Source: Gaertneriomyces semiglobifer
Taxonomy: Eukaryota > Chytridiomycota > Chytridiomycetes > Spizellomycetales > Spizellomycetaceae
DNA: 64,000 nt
NCBI GenBank assembly: GCA_025558075.1
Contig: JAHLKF010000001.1
Location: forward strand, 1,302,001-1,366,000
Reading direction: 5' to 3'
Below are positions 54,830 through 64,000 of the stretch, in pieces (within the stretch, counting starts at the first letter, position 1; each line of letters starts with the position of its first letter). A program made the position numbers and the translations under genes. The notes beneath the pieces were generated by a model, which saw only the letters and a program-made list of their open reading frames with translations, made no database searches and was not told the origin of the DNA.

Positions 54830-56857
54830 ATGTCGTATCCTGAAGAGGTGGTGGACGAACCTGTGGGCACTGTGTTAAACGATGCAGATGCGTCGATGAA
54901 TAAGGCCAGCTCCACTGAGAGCGTCCATGGTGAAGACGGGGCTCCGGTAGTCGCAGACGTCGACCATGCTGAAGCCGTCAACCTGCAAACGTCTGAAGAT
55001 CTGAGTAATGCATCAGTTTGCGAAGGAAGACCCGCATCGTCATCGTTGGAGCATGAGCCGCAGACCAGGGATACGAACGCCATCAGCACCGGCTCTCATG
55101 ATAGACCCGATGGAGACAGTAGTGGCCTTCCACTTGAGGATGAGGCTCCCGCGAATAGTCCGCCCCAACAAGAAGTAGTTCAGCAGGAAGCGGAGGACGC
55201 CTCAATATTGAAGGAAGAACCCCAACCTGAAGTGCCTGCAGGGGACCACATGGATATCATGGTAGATACGGCGGACGCGGAAGCGCTTTTGACGACACTC
55301 ATTGAAAACGCTGTAACATCTTTGGATGACAACTTCAATGGACCCAAAGTCCCAGCTGCCGACTTGGATGTGCTGGATGCACCTGTGGATGGACATGTAT
55401 CGCCAGATAAACCGCCGTTCCGCCTGCCTCGACTGGCTGAAACGCAACAAATGCGCTTAGCACTGCAGAGGGCGCACATGAGAAATCCCAAAGAACCGCA
55501 TGTACGAATACTTTACGCCAACTTCTCAAGACCATGCCGGAACAAGTTGCCCAAGTTCGAATGGCCTCCCCCTGAACCTCAACCCGAACCAGCAAAAGTC
55601 GAGAAGCCTCCACCAACACCCAAGGTCAAGCGACGCAGAACCACAATAAAGCCATATCAGTTCGATCAGCATGGTCGAGCCATTGCAAGGCAGCCATCAC
55701 TAAGGCCTGCCGTAGGCCCGCAGCGCCTCCCTCGTGCGGTTTCCACTCGAGAGATGCATACTGTTCCAGCCGCGCTCACCACAGGTATGGTACATTCGCA
55801 GTAGTCTCTACGCTTCTGCACTCCTGACGTTTTTTCAGATGGCGATGAAGGCGGAGAGCGGGTGATGTCTCGGCAAGAAAGGATGGCAGCTATAAAGAAG
55901 GCCCTGGAGGAAGCCTATAGGGGAGTGCCAGAACCAGTTCCAGAAGAGCCTGACGACCAGGCCAAGCGCAGGAGATCACTATCCTTGGGGAAAGGATACA
56001 TGCGTCGGTCAACAACCATGAGCTTTTCTACTAGTGGCTCTTCTGCAAATGTTTTCTCACCCAAACGTGGATCGACCTCCGATATGACTGCAGCCTCGAA
56101 GGGGAATGTCAGACAAAGGACTGCGCGAAGGCGCAAAGGACCAACCTACACGCCTGCGCGCCAGCAACAACTCGCTGAGTGCGCAGCACTTGCTGCGGCG
56201 TTAAGGCGACATGAGCTACTCATTTCGGAAAGTGTTCTGGAAAGGGCTTTGTTATTTCCAGAAGAAATATTGAAACCGCCACCACCAATACCTGTGTTTG
56301 ATGCAGTGCTGAATTCAGAGATCGCAGTGGTGAAACGAAGTCAGAGAGCCGGACGGCATCCTCCGCTCCAGCGCCGGAGCCGACCTTCCAGCAAGACGAC
56401 GAGGCGTAGTGACGCTGACGGTAAGCCTGCTATAGATCAGTCCGCGAGAATCAACACGCGGTGGTCGATGGCAGAGCTTGAGGTTATCAAAGCACGATTG
56501 CGAGAAGCGAGAGAACGGCAGCGAGATTATCGTCATCTTTTTCCACCTGCCAGCGTTTCAGGAGCGTCCAACTTGGTGCGCCGGTTGACTTTACCGTCGG
56601 CTCAATTCGAACATAGCAGAACGAATTCGATGAGTCCGGCACTTCCAAATCCAACGGTTTTTAATACGAAGACGCCTAGTCGCCCAAGTAGTGCTAACGC
56701 AAATAACGCCCCATTGATGTATTACGACCCTTGGTCACGTCAGTCAACACCAACACGACCACGGTCGGCGGCCAAAGCACTCTTTGGTGACGCTGCAGAA
56801 GCGAAGTTCGCGTTCTCATCAACAGCGGTGCATGGCGGGCAGGAAGCAAGCGCATGA
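54830..56857 (+). CDS. Large disordered protein, unknown
   Basis: Two exons: 54830 to about 55784, then about 55839 to 56857, about 657 residues. The first 190 residues are acidic and rich in Glu, Asp, Ser and Pro. The middle has short ordered motifs: LAETQQMRLALQRAHMRNPKE, VRILYANFSRPCRNKLPKFE, and a basic stretch PKVKRRRTTIKPYQFD. The second exon has two helix-forming segments (QERMAAIKKALEEAYRG; QQQLAECAALAAALRRHELL, ESVLERALLFPEEIL). A third (WSMAELEVIKARLREARERQ) is followed by YRHLFPP. The C-terminus repeats Ser/Thr-Pro and Ser-Arg-Pro motifs (TKTPSRPSSANA, STPTRPRSA) suggestive of microtubule-associated or kinase-regulated proteins. I do not recognise the family. Confidence 0.7.
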
Positions 56858-57155
56858 AGGGCAGCGAATTTAGATAGTGACCTTGTGCTTCTTGTAAACC
56901 TTAGCTCAATGCTTCCGCCGTTAACATCGAATAGATCCAACTACCGTTGTATGTGCCTTTCTCCCGTGCAATTGACTCGTATACGGCAGGACTTACTGCG
57001 TCACTGTTTTGGAAGATCCGAGATCGCAGGTTTCAGCAAACCTCGGTCTGTTACCGCGCGCGGCTTTCCTTGAATTTGTCGCACACATACGGACAGCTTT
57101 CTGATTTACATCCAGATCTACTGCGGCCATTAACTCAATAATTGGTATCGCAACA

Positions 57156-58211
57156 ATGGGAGATGAAGAGTCGATTTCTAGAAAGCGCCCACGCACCTCG
57201 TCCCCATCCTTGTCCGAGCTCGAAGATGAAGACTCGACGAGGAGTTCAGAGGATAATTCCATCTCATCAAAGACGACAAACCCAAATATGTCCACTACCT
57301 ACTCAAAGCCTCTCCCATCATCATCTCAACATTCAATACCACCATCCCGCTCTGTAAAACTGTCTCCATCTATTTTCTTGAAACCGCCCGAATCAGACAT
57401 CACATCGGTAGTTGCGCATTTCCTGTGGAAATATCTAGATCGCTCCAATGCCGCGCACATTGAAATTGAAGGCAAACTCGGCGTTTTAGTGGATAAAAGA
57501 AGCGGTCAAAGAATCCGATTGCCGGTACAGAGCGAGGTTGTGGTGGTCAATGATGGCTTCTGCGGGTTTGATAGTAACATGACTAGGGTGAGGAGAACTG
57601 CATCCACACTTATGCCCGATCACAGTCTGGAAACAGCGTTACTGACCACTTTTCAGTAGGCCCAGCATGCTAACTTCAACCGTGTGCTAAACGGCATTGT
57701 GGGGCCTGCATTTACCACGACCTACAAACATACCCGAGAACTGGACACGACCTATCGCACAAACCCGCCGGTCCGTCTCACCACCGCTCAGAATTCCAAT
57801 GAAGTTCTAGCGGTTATCACCAAAAAGCGACTGGCGGACCTTGAAATCCATCTCCCAAACTCACCACTAGATGTCCGCATATCAGTCAGTACTGAGATGC
57901 CTGCTCTACGCCCATCGAAATGTGCTCCCGTCAAGTCCCAAAGATCAAAAGACCGATTGAGTTATACACACGAGGCATTCAAGGTCGATCTAACCCAAGT
58001 GAAACAGGTGTCGTTCAATGATGGTGTACCTAGCGGGACCGAGGTGATAACACATGAGGTTGAGATAGAATTTTTGAATACGTCAGTATTGGTTGATGAA
58101 AAGGAGCGGAGGCAGAGAGATGAACCAAATGCGTATACGCAGTATATCGATGCCTTTTTGAACAATTTAAGGTATTTGAGTCGAAAGTCAATACCACATC
58201 ATGTTTTATGA
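57156..58211 (+). CDS. CET1: mRNA 5'-triphosphatase (Cet1/CTL1 tunnel family, capping enzyme beta subunit)
   Basis: Two exons: 57156-57587 and 57660-58211, about 327 residues. After a disordered Ser/Pro/Glu-rich leader of about 80 residues comes the triphosphate-tunnel domain. Its first strand, HIEIEGKLGVLVDKRSGQRI, carries the metal-binding Glu pair. Then come FNRVLNGIVGPAF, TYKHTRELDTTYRT, ADLEIHLPNSPLDVRISVSTE, KDRLSYTHEAFKVDLTQV and THEVEIEFLNTSVL, the last carrying the second Glu-x-Glu metal ligands. The enzyme removes the gamma phosphate of nascent pre-mRNA before guanylylation. Fungi use this metal-dependent form, unlike animals and plants, which supports fungal origin. Active-site strands are intact. 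Confidence 0.94.
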
Positions 58212-58664
58212 TTGGCCTGCTTGTGGGAACTGGAAGCTTTCAACAAGTGCGATAGAGATGCGTGTAATATTACCCCATATCGCCCATTTAGGCGATTGAG
58301 TATTACCTATTAAACAATAAAGTATGCTCCACAATGGTACGTGCTTTCTCGAGGAACTTCTCATGCTAGTCTGAATTTTTTGCCGGGGCGACGAGCACTT
58401 GAGGTTCCAAAAGGGAAATGGGTAAGCGCCTCCGTGGGAAAGCGAGTTGTAAACATCTCGCAAATCAGCAACGGAGAAGGATGCGTGCAAGTATGATACA
58501 GCATGACTATTGAATAATGTGGCTCACCGATGCCAAATGGAAAACACTCATTCGCACCAAGGTTTCCCACTAAATGCCAACCACAATGCTATGGAATAAA
58601 AGTCTGGAACGATCATCAGACCGACATGTACGGACGCATGCGCTCCGTCTAAGGTATTCAAAAT
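58212..58664. other. Convergent intergenic region
   Basis: This holds the 3' regions of the Cet1 and PBZ-macro-HIT genes. No coding signal is recognised. Confidence 0.5.
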
Positions 58665-60933
58665 TCAGTCGCCGCACACAGCAATGTGTTCCTTCAACTT
58701 GGGCATATTGCTGCATACTGCTCTGCATCGGTGGCACCGTAGAGGTTCCTTCAGAAGTGCTTCGTATTTCGCCTCGTCGTACGCGACTTTTCCAGTGTTT
58801 GCCAGTCTTGACCGCACGTCATCAAAATCACGGAAGAACTCTGTGTTAAAGGAATTCCAATGTTTCTTATTTTTCAATGCTGGTGAGTGGAAGTCCTGGC
58901 TGATAACATGCATATGGAGTTGCCTAGGAGATGCTCCACGTTAGCGGGGTTACAAGCAACGTGTGGTGAGACCTCACGCACCTCATGCTTGGGATAGCAT
59001 GGAATCCTATGCGAAAGGTGACATCAGGGTCCATGGCTTTGCAACCCTCCACAAGCTCGTCCGCTTTGCCCTTCATGTCATCCAACAGCGATATATCGTC
59101 TTTCGATAACTGGAGCAGACCGTCAATACGCCGCCTCGGGAGTACCAGAAAGTGCATCTTGGCCTAGCCAACAGCAAATGCGGTAAGAACGACAGCCTGG
59201 TACGTTGCAAGTTAAGGATTTACCTTCGCATATTTGTCCTTCATTATTACCAAGTCCTGGTCGTACGTAACGACATCGGGATACCTCTCAGGCTCCCGAC
59301 AGTAAGGCATCAAAGCATCACTCCAGTCTCGGTTATTTCCGCGCATAGAGGGTTCGGCAGTGGAAAGCGCTCTCGACGCAGAAGGTTTCGAAGACATTAG
59401 AGTGCTAAACGCGTCTCGGACTGGAGCAGCAGGTGCAGAAGAATGCACAGGCACACCAATCAAGATGTTATCCACACATTTCAACGCAGCTCGGTACACT
59501 GACTCCAGCTGTTTGATCGCCATATGAATGTCAGTTACGCAGTTAGGTCGGTTTGCGTTCATGTTCGGGGCAACGAAGTGAATAACGAATTCTACACGTT
59601 CATCCTGATGAAGAGGCGAAGACGTTGGCACAGGTATCGTGTAAGCATTTCCAATCGTGGCCGCTTTAGGGTATAGTTCTCGAGCTTTTTCAATAAGTCC
59701 AGTCCCAGCCCGGCGGTGGATTTGATGACATCCGGCTGTCGCACTGGTTTTCCATCTCCACGACATTTCAGTGATAAGGACTTGCGAGGGTAGGTCGTGC
59801 TGGGTTTTGAGAACGGAAATGTCATCCGCTTGCAAGGCACGAAACTGTGTCACACCCTTCAAATGCTGTAAGAATGTACTTGGTGAGCAACAGCCACTTC
59901 AGGGTATAATGGACGGCACCCACATGTTTGAACTCATTCAACACCAACGCATCCGGGTCAACTAATAGCAACTCAAAGTTGCAACGCTCAGAGTGTGTAT
60001 TGCAAAACTGCCGTATCACCTGGGATGTATTCCATTTAAGAACGTTCTTCAGCAACGAAATCTAACCACTTTCATCACCTACAGTGGATGCGCATGCAGC
60101 AGCCTGCTCAATAGGAATGTGCCCTTCGGCAGTGCCAATAGAAGGTATTGCAATCCGCACTGAATGTTCGCATTAAAGGCCGCTACTACACATCAACATC
60201 ATCCATAGTGACGGAGGAACGCACCGAATTTGCTGGATCTTGGCGTATTCTCAGGGTGCTGACGCTCGTCAGTGACAGTCGCTTGCTGCGGAGTTGGCGA
60301 AGCAGAAGGCGGAGTTACGAGGGGTGGATCGTCTGAGCTACGTCGCTTGAGAATGGGCGAGGATAATCCTTCGTTAGAGCTTTGATGGGGACGTTGGGGT
60401 GATGGCGGACTCAAGGGTGAGCCATTGTCAGGTTCTGGCCTTGCCTTCTTGAGAACTGCTTTTCGTGGCGTTGAAACCTCATCATCGGTCGTGTCGAAGT
60501 TCTCTTCGTCTTCGTCATGGGAGGATTTCCGTTTGCCTGAACCGGGATGGCTTGCCAAACTTCTTGATTCATTCTTGCTTCGGCTATTGTCGAGGGCACT
60601 GGCACTAGAGGAAGAAGCAGTGGTCTCTTCGTCTTGTTTTTCATGATCTTTGTCCAGCCAAGGGTGTGCAAATTCGGCAAAGTGCGCTGGGTTTCTCCTG
60701 TAGCAAGCGGTCCCATATCTGCACACCCGTTTAGCAGCAGCCCTTCTGGGGGTATTCCGTCCCTGGTTCCTCCTGACTACGACGTCGTCGTCGTCGCCGG
60801 AGAGATAATCTGCATCTAGATCCTCATCGTCATCCTCTGCCACCTCATCGTCCCCAACCACAAAGTCAGGATCGTCGGGGTCAAAGTAACCATCAGAATC
60901 ATCGCCAACAGAATCCCTTCGCCTTGACGGCAT
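58665..60933 (-). CDS. PBZ-macro-HIT aprataxin-like DNA-repair protein
   Basis: Six exons (60933-60225, 60159-60083, 60019-59924, 59856-59224, 59163-58982, 58923-58665) join in phase to 651 residues. The N-terminus is acidic, with a PBZ zinc finger at about residues 68-91 (KRVCRYGTACYRRNPAHFAE, then FAHP; ligands C71, C77, H84, H90), a poly(ADP-ribose)-binding motif. A long charged linker follows. Next is IAIPSIGTAEGHIPIEQAAA and LLLVDPDALVLNEF, which corresponds to the segment preceding the macro domain in plant bHLH140-type aprataxins. A macro-like domain follows (MSWRWKTSATAGCHQIHRRA, TIPVPTSSP, VEFVIHFVAPNMNANRPN). Then a HIT domain (KMHFLVLPRRRIDGL; FHAIPSMRQLHMHVISQDF) and the C2HE finger (CHRCRAVC...LKEHIAVC). 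HIT removes AMP from abortive ligation ends. The first splice, which links PBZ to the rest, is inferred from phase and a 65-bp canonical intron. Confidence 0.82.
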
Positions 60934-61317
60934 CGTTTCGAACGAAAATACGTCTTGTCTTGACGGTCTATTTCATTGGGCCTGCACGAGTTGACTTATA
61001 GCGTAATACAAATACAAAATTATCTTTTACAAGACTGCAACATCGTCAACAACGGACGCAAATTCGATATGGTATTATGATTGAGTTATGATTCCTGGGC
61101 CCCCTACGAGCGGTCCACTGTCGTGGCGGTTATTGCTTCACATGGATAGAAAGCAAAAAGATGCTGCATTTTCGTGCAAAGTCTCATCGCACCAGAGCTA
61201 CATGGAGATATCGAGATCTTTCCGTTTCACGTAGGACTTCTTCTGGCGACAAAGGCAAGCGGAGTAAATAAAGGAGCTGCTTCTTCTCGTTTATTTAGGT
61301 ATTCCCGGCGAACGATT
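60934..61317. other. Intergenic, no gene seen
   Basis: These 384 bp lie between two minus-strand genes. They should contain the promoter of the PBZ-macro-HIT gene and the 3' end of the SWC5 gene. Confidence 0.5.
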
Positions 61318-62196
61318 TCAGTGCCGACGACCTGATCGTGATTGCTTCATCTGCTTTACCAGTTCCGCTTGCCGCTCATCCGTCCTATGGAGGAACGCAA
61401 CTTTTTCCAGGTACCTATAGGAAACCATGGTTTGAGATAAAGTTGTTTTCGCAATTCATCAGGTTACGTACCCATCCTTTCGATGATGCTCTAGGACATC
61501 AGCGTCACCTGCTTCATTAACATGCTGCTTCCAATCCCTCCGGCTTTTCTCCAATACCGTCAACTTCGCAGCGTCTGCAAGCCCGTACTTCGAAGCTAAT
61601 GCTAGTAAGTTTGATCGCCGCATCTTTGGTGCAGAACGCTCCGGCACTGGACTGGCTGCCACCTATAGGAGTAAGATTAACATGTGTACCACGTCAAGCA
61701 GCAATGAAGTGCGGACCTCGTCTAACACGTCGGCTGTCGATGGCGTTTGCCCGTCAGGCTGCGTCGGTTGTGGCTGGTGAGAAGTATCGGTTTTCCGAGG
61801 AGAGCGCTACTACGAATGTTCAGCGACGTATTTGAAAAGGCTTTACCCTAGCATACTGACAATCGTGCTGAAGCCATTGGATGCGTTCATTTCGGCCCAT
61901 ATTGACTCGACCCTGATTCGTCGTTCTTCATCCTCATCTTCTTTCCCGTGCGCCTCTTCATGATCGCCTTCATCCAACCACTCGCATGAGTCTTATATCC
62001 CTCGCAAGCGCCTGACAGATTTAATAAGCATCTCACCTAAATGATGGTTCTTCCGCTTCTTGTTAGGTAATGGTTGATCGTCTTCTTCATCCTCACTTGG
62101 CTCTTCAGAGCCAGATCTGTCGTCAGTGGCATCCGGGATGAAGTCTTCATCGTCCGTATCCGAATCAATTTCTTGGGAATTCGATATCTTGGACAT
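61318..62196 (-). CDS. SWC5: SWC5/BCNT (CFDP1) family chromatin-remodelling subunit
   Basis: About four exons on the minus strand; the first (62196 to about 62038) begins MSKISNSQEIDSDTDDEDFI and is strongly acidic (SEEPSEDEEDDQ). A middle exon (about 61985-61850) has RIRVESIWAEMNASNG. The next (about 61660-61475) contains the start of the BCNT-C domain: KLTVLEKSRRDWKQHVNEAG, DVLEHHRKDGY. The last exon gives LEKVAFLHRTDERQAELVKQ. The join at 61474 splits a Gly codon so that DGYLEKVAFLHRTDERQ is continuous, matching the family DGYLxKxxFLxRxDxRQ. SWC5 is needed for SWR1-driven exchange of histone H2A.Z. The acidic N-terminus is the usual H2A-H2B contact. Length fits the family. Confidence 0.9.
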
Positions 62197-62457
62197 TTCA
62201 GGGCAGTCGGCAGTTCTAGCGCCGCGGAGTTGGAAGTATCACTCAAGAGTGTCACGATAAACAGTAATATTCATGATTGATGAACCGCCAACTGAACCAT
62301 AGTCGGGACGAGAGGAAACACAGGCCAATCCCTTCGTTATTCCTATTAGGCTCGATGTTTGTGACTCCGCGCAGAATTGAACGACGTTTGTATGGGCGAA
62401 CACGGTATGCTTCTTTTTGTTTTCCAGGTCCGGATCATCCAAGGACTCAACGACGAA
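62197..62457. promoter_or_regulatory. Divergent region between SWC5 and TRM5
   Basis: These 261 bp are shared upstream sequence. A possible upstream ATG at 62355 (MFVTPRRI) could extend TRM5 with a mitochondrial presequence if an intron is used, but this could not be resolved. Confidence 0.4.
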
Positions 62458-64000
62458 ATGCCATTCACACTATCCCCTCCTGCTAACAAAGGTCTTCTGG
62501 ATATCAATCGGGATCTATTCCGACGCACCTTGAACTTGGTCGCTTTGCGGATCGCACCGTCAAAATGCAGACAAGCAATGAATGCGCTCAGGGGCGGGTA
62601 AGGGTCAACAAGTCCGGCTTCTCACGCACACAAGCAAAACTGATTAGGACTGGCTCCTTCCGCCGAACAGGACTCTCCTTAATGTGCCTCGTTTGCCCAC
62701 AATTATTGAAGACCCTCAAGATGTTGCCCAGGGAAAGCCAAACAAAAGCGCCAAGCGCCTTGTACTGCTGAGCCCGGATGTCGCTCCGTCAAAAAGTACA
62801 AATGCTTGCTCGCCTATCTTGGTATGCTTGATATCTCATTATTACTTTTAGCACAGCTTCCGCCAGAAGCTGCTCAGTTCGTTGCAGAGGCCGAGGCCGA
62901 GGTGACTGATTACACTCTCGAAGTTGGGTATGACTACTGGACAGCAGGTACTGTTAATGCAGCATAGCGTCTTGCGTTGATTCGATTGGAACTAAATGCT
63001 TTACTGTAATTGACAGACCAAGTTCTTAGCGCCATACTACCGGATGATATGGAGGTCCCGGGAGCATTTGAATCTGTTGGGCACATAGCGCATTTGAACC
63101 TGCGCGATCATCACCTACCGTTTAAGAAGATCATTGGCCAAGTCATTTTGGATGTAAGCCTTCGCTGCAGCTTCAGCTCCTGCGCACTAAATGCTAAGCT
63201 TCGCCTTCTCGCAGAAAAATGTTCGCTTACGAACCGTCGTGAATAAACTGGAAACTATCGACCACACGTTCAGATTTTTCAAAATGGATGTGATAGCAGG
63301 GGAGGATGATATGATGGCCGAGCTGGTAGGACTTCGCTTCAGGTGCTGAACCATCACGCGACTAATGCCGGTTATTAGCACGAAAGCAACTGCAAATTTC
63401 GGTTCGATTATTCCAAGGTGTACTGGAACTCCCGATTGCAAGGAGAGCATGATAGGATTGTCAATCTCTTCTCCAAAGGACAACTCATATGCGACGTATT
63501 TGCGGGTATTGGCCCGTACGCTCTTCCGGCAGCCAAGAACAAGGAATCCGTGGTGTTTGCCAACGACTTGAATCCTTCAAGTTACGAATACCTTTGCAAA
63601 AACGCCACATTGAACAAGGTACTTATATCCATCCGGAGTCCCGCAGTTGGTTAACCATGAGTGTGCTCATGCGAGTTCATCAATGATAGCTGGAACATCT
63701 TGTTCGACCGTACAACATGGACGGCCGGAACTTCATTCGAAGTTCACTTGTGGACCTTAATACTCCTGAAGTTTGGGAAACCCTGAAAGCAAAAGCGCCC
63801 GCTCAGAAAGGCGGGAGGCGCGCAAAAGAGGATGGGTCAGTACAAGTAGTCAACCAAACTAGTAAGGCTCCGAAGACACCTGCGTGGCATAAGCTGCTCT
63901 ATCCAGACGAACCCAAATCCTTCAGGTGGTTCAATCACTACATTATGAATCTCCCTGCTACTGCCATTGTTTTCCTTGGTGGGTCTGCTTCCTTTTCTAC
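62458..64000 (+). CDS. TRM5: tRNA (guanine37-N1)-methyltransferase, partial at the window end
   Basis: Multi-exon gene running off the right edge. The start [20 protein letters not shown] resembles fungal and animal Trm5 N-termini. Exons give [149 protein letters not shown] (S-adenosylmethionine site), [31 protein letters not shown] and finally [13 protein letters not shown]. The NLP-type motif (NLPA) is the catalytic signature. Trm5 makes m1G37 next to the anticodon and prevents frameshifting, in cytosol and mitochondria. An insert [15 protein letters not shown] lies before the last visible motif. Introns are 40-75 bp. Confidence 0.94.

Noticed and set aside
58900..58995. HIT motif in the aprataxin-like gene has Gln instead of the first His (RQLHMHV)
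   Set aside because: Plant bHLH140-type aprataxins also have RQLHLHV, and the nucleophilic His is present, so this is a subfamily feature and not a defect.

Overview
This is a eukaryotic, intron-rich and gene-dense window from what looks like a zoosporic (chytrid-like) early-diverging fungus. Genes carry short GT-AG introns, mostly 50-75 bp. Several products are characteristic fungal types: a Cet1-type RNA triphosphatase, a Phs1-type dehydratase, a carboxypeptidase Y and an effector-like cysteine-rich secreted protein. Flagellated lineages are indicated by epsilon-tubulin, CCDC138, PPP1R42 (TLLR) and cyclin Y, genes that Dikarya lack or rarely keep. A methylmalonyl-CoA epimerase also fits an early-diverging fungus. 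No species can be named from the sequence alone.

Layout. 0.5-9.7 kb: FMC1-like assembly factor, C5orf34-like protein, 3-hydroxyacyl-CoA dehydratase, NFX1-type zinc-finger protein, protein phosphatase 5. 10.1-13.4 kb: a decayed block with a C2H2-finger array, a putative nuclease domain and an SF1 helicase, carrying three perfect or near-perfect inverted repeats; one is a 52-bp element with a 5-bp target duplication. 13.8-15.2 kb: a secreted protein built from four tandem copies of a cysteine-rich domain, made by exon-plus-intron duplication. 15.2-21.4 kb: sparse, with only a CCDC138-like gene. 21.4-34.9 kb: PA-TM-RING ligase, BTB protein, unknown nuclear-type protein, GLTP, PQ-loop transporter, epsilon-tubulin, Frag1/DRAM/Sfk1 protein, PFKFB. 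35.0-48.4 kb: cytochrome c haem lyase, eIF4A-III, penta-EF-hand protein, helical-repeat protein, ALG3, CoA-type Nudix hydrolase, F-box-like protein, small unknown, methylmalonyl-CoA epimerase. 48.5-64 kb: cyclin Y, PPP1R42, carboxypeptidase Y, disordered unknown, Cet1, a PBZ-macro-HIT aprataxin-like protein, SWC5, and TRM5 running off the right edge.

Genes alternate strand almost one by one, giving divergent pairs with 64-730 bp between start codons and convergent pairs with 40-450 bp between stops. There is no operon logic; most genes are unrelated housekeeping genes. A loose theme is centriole/basal-body proteins (CCDC138, epsilon-tubulin, PPP1R42) spread over 35 kb. The most interesting items are the PBZ-macro-HIT protein, the four-domain secreted protein with homogenised introns, and the degenerate finger-nuclease/helicase block with its palindromic insertions.
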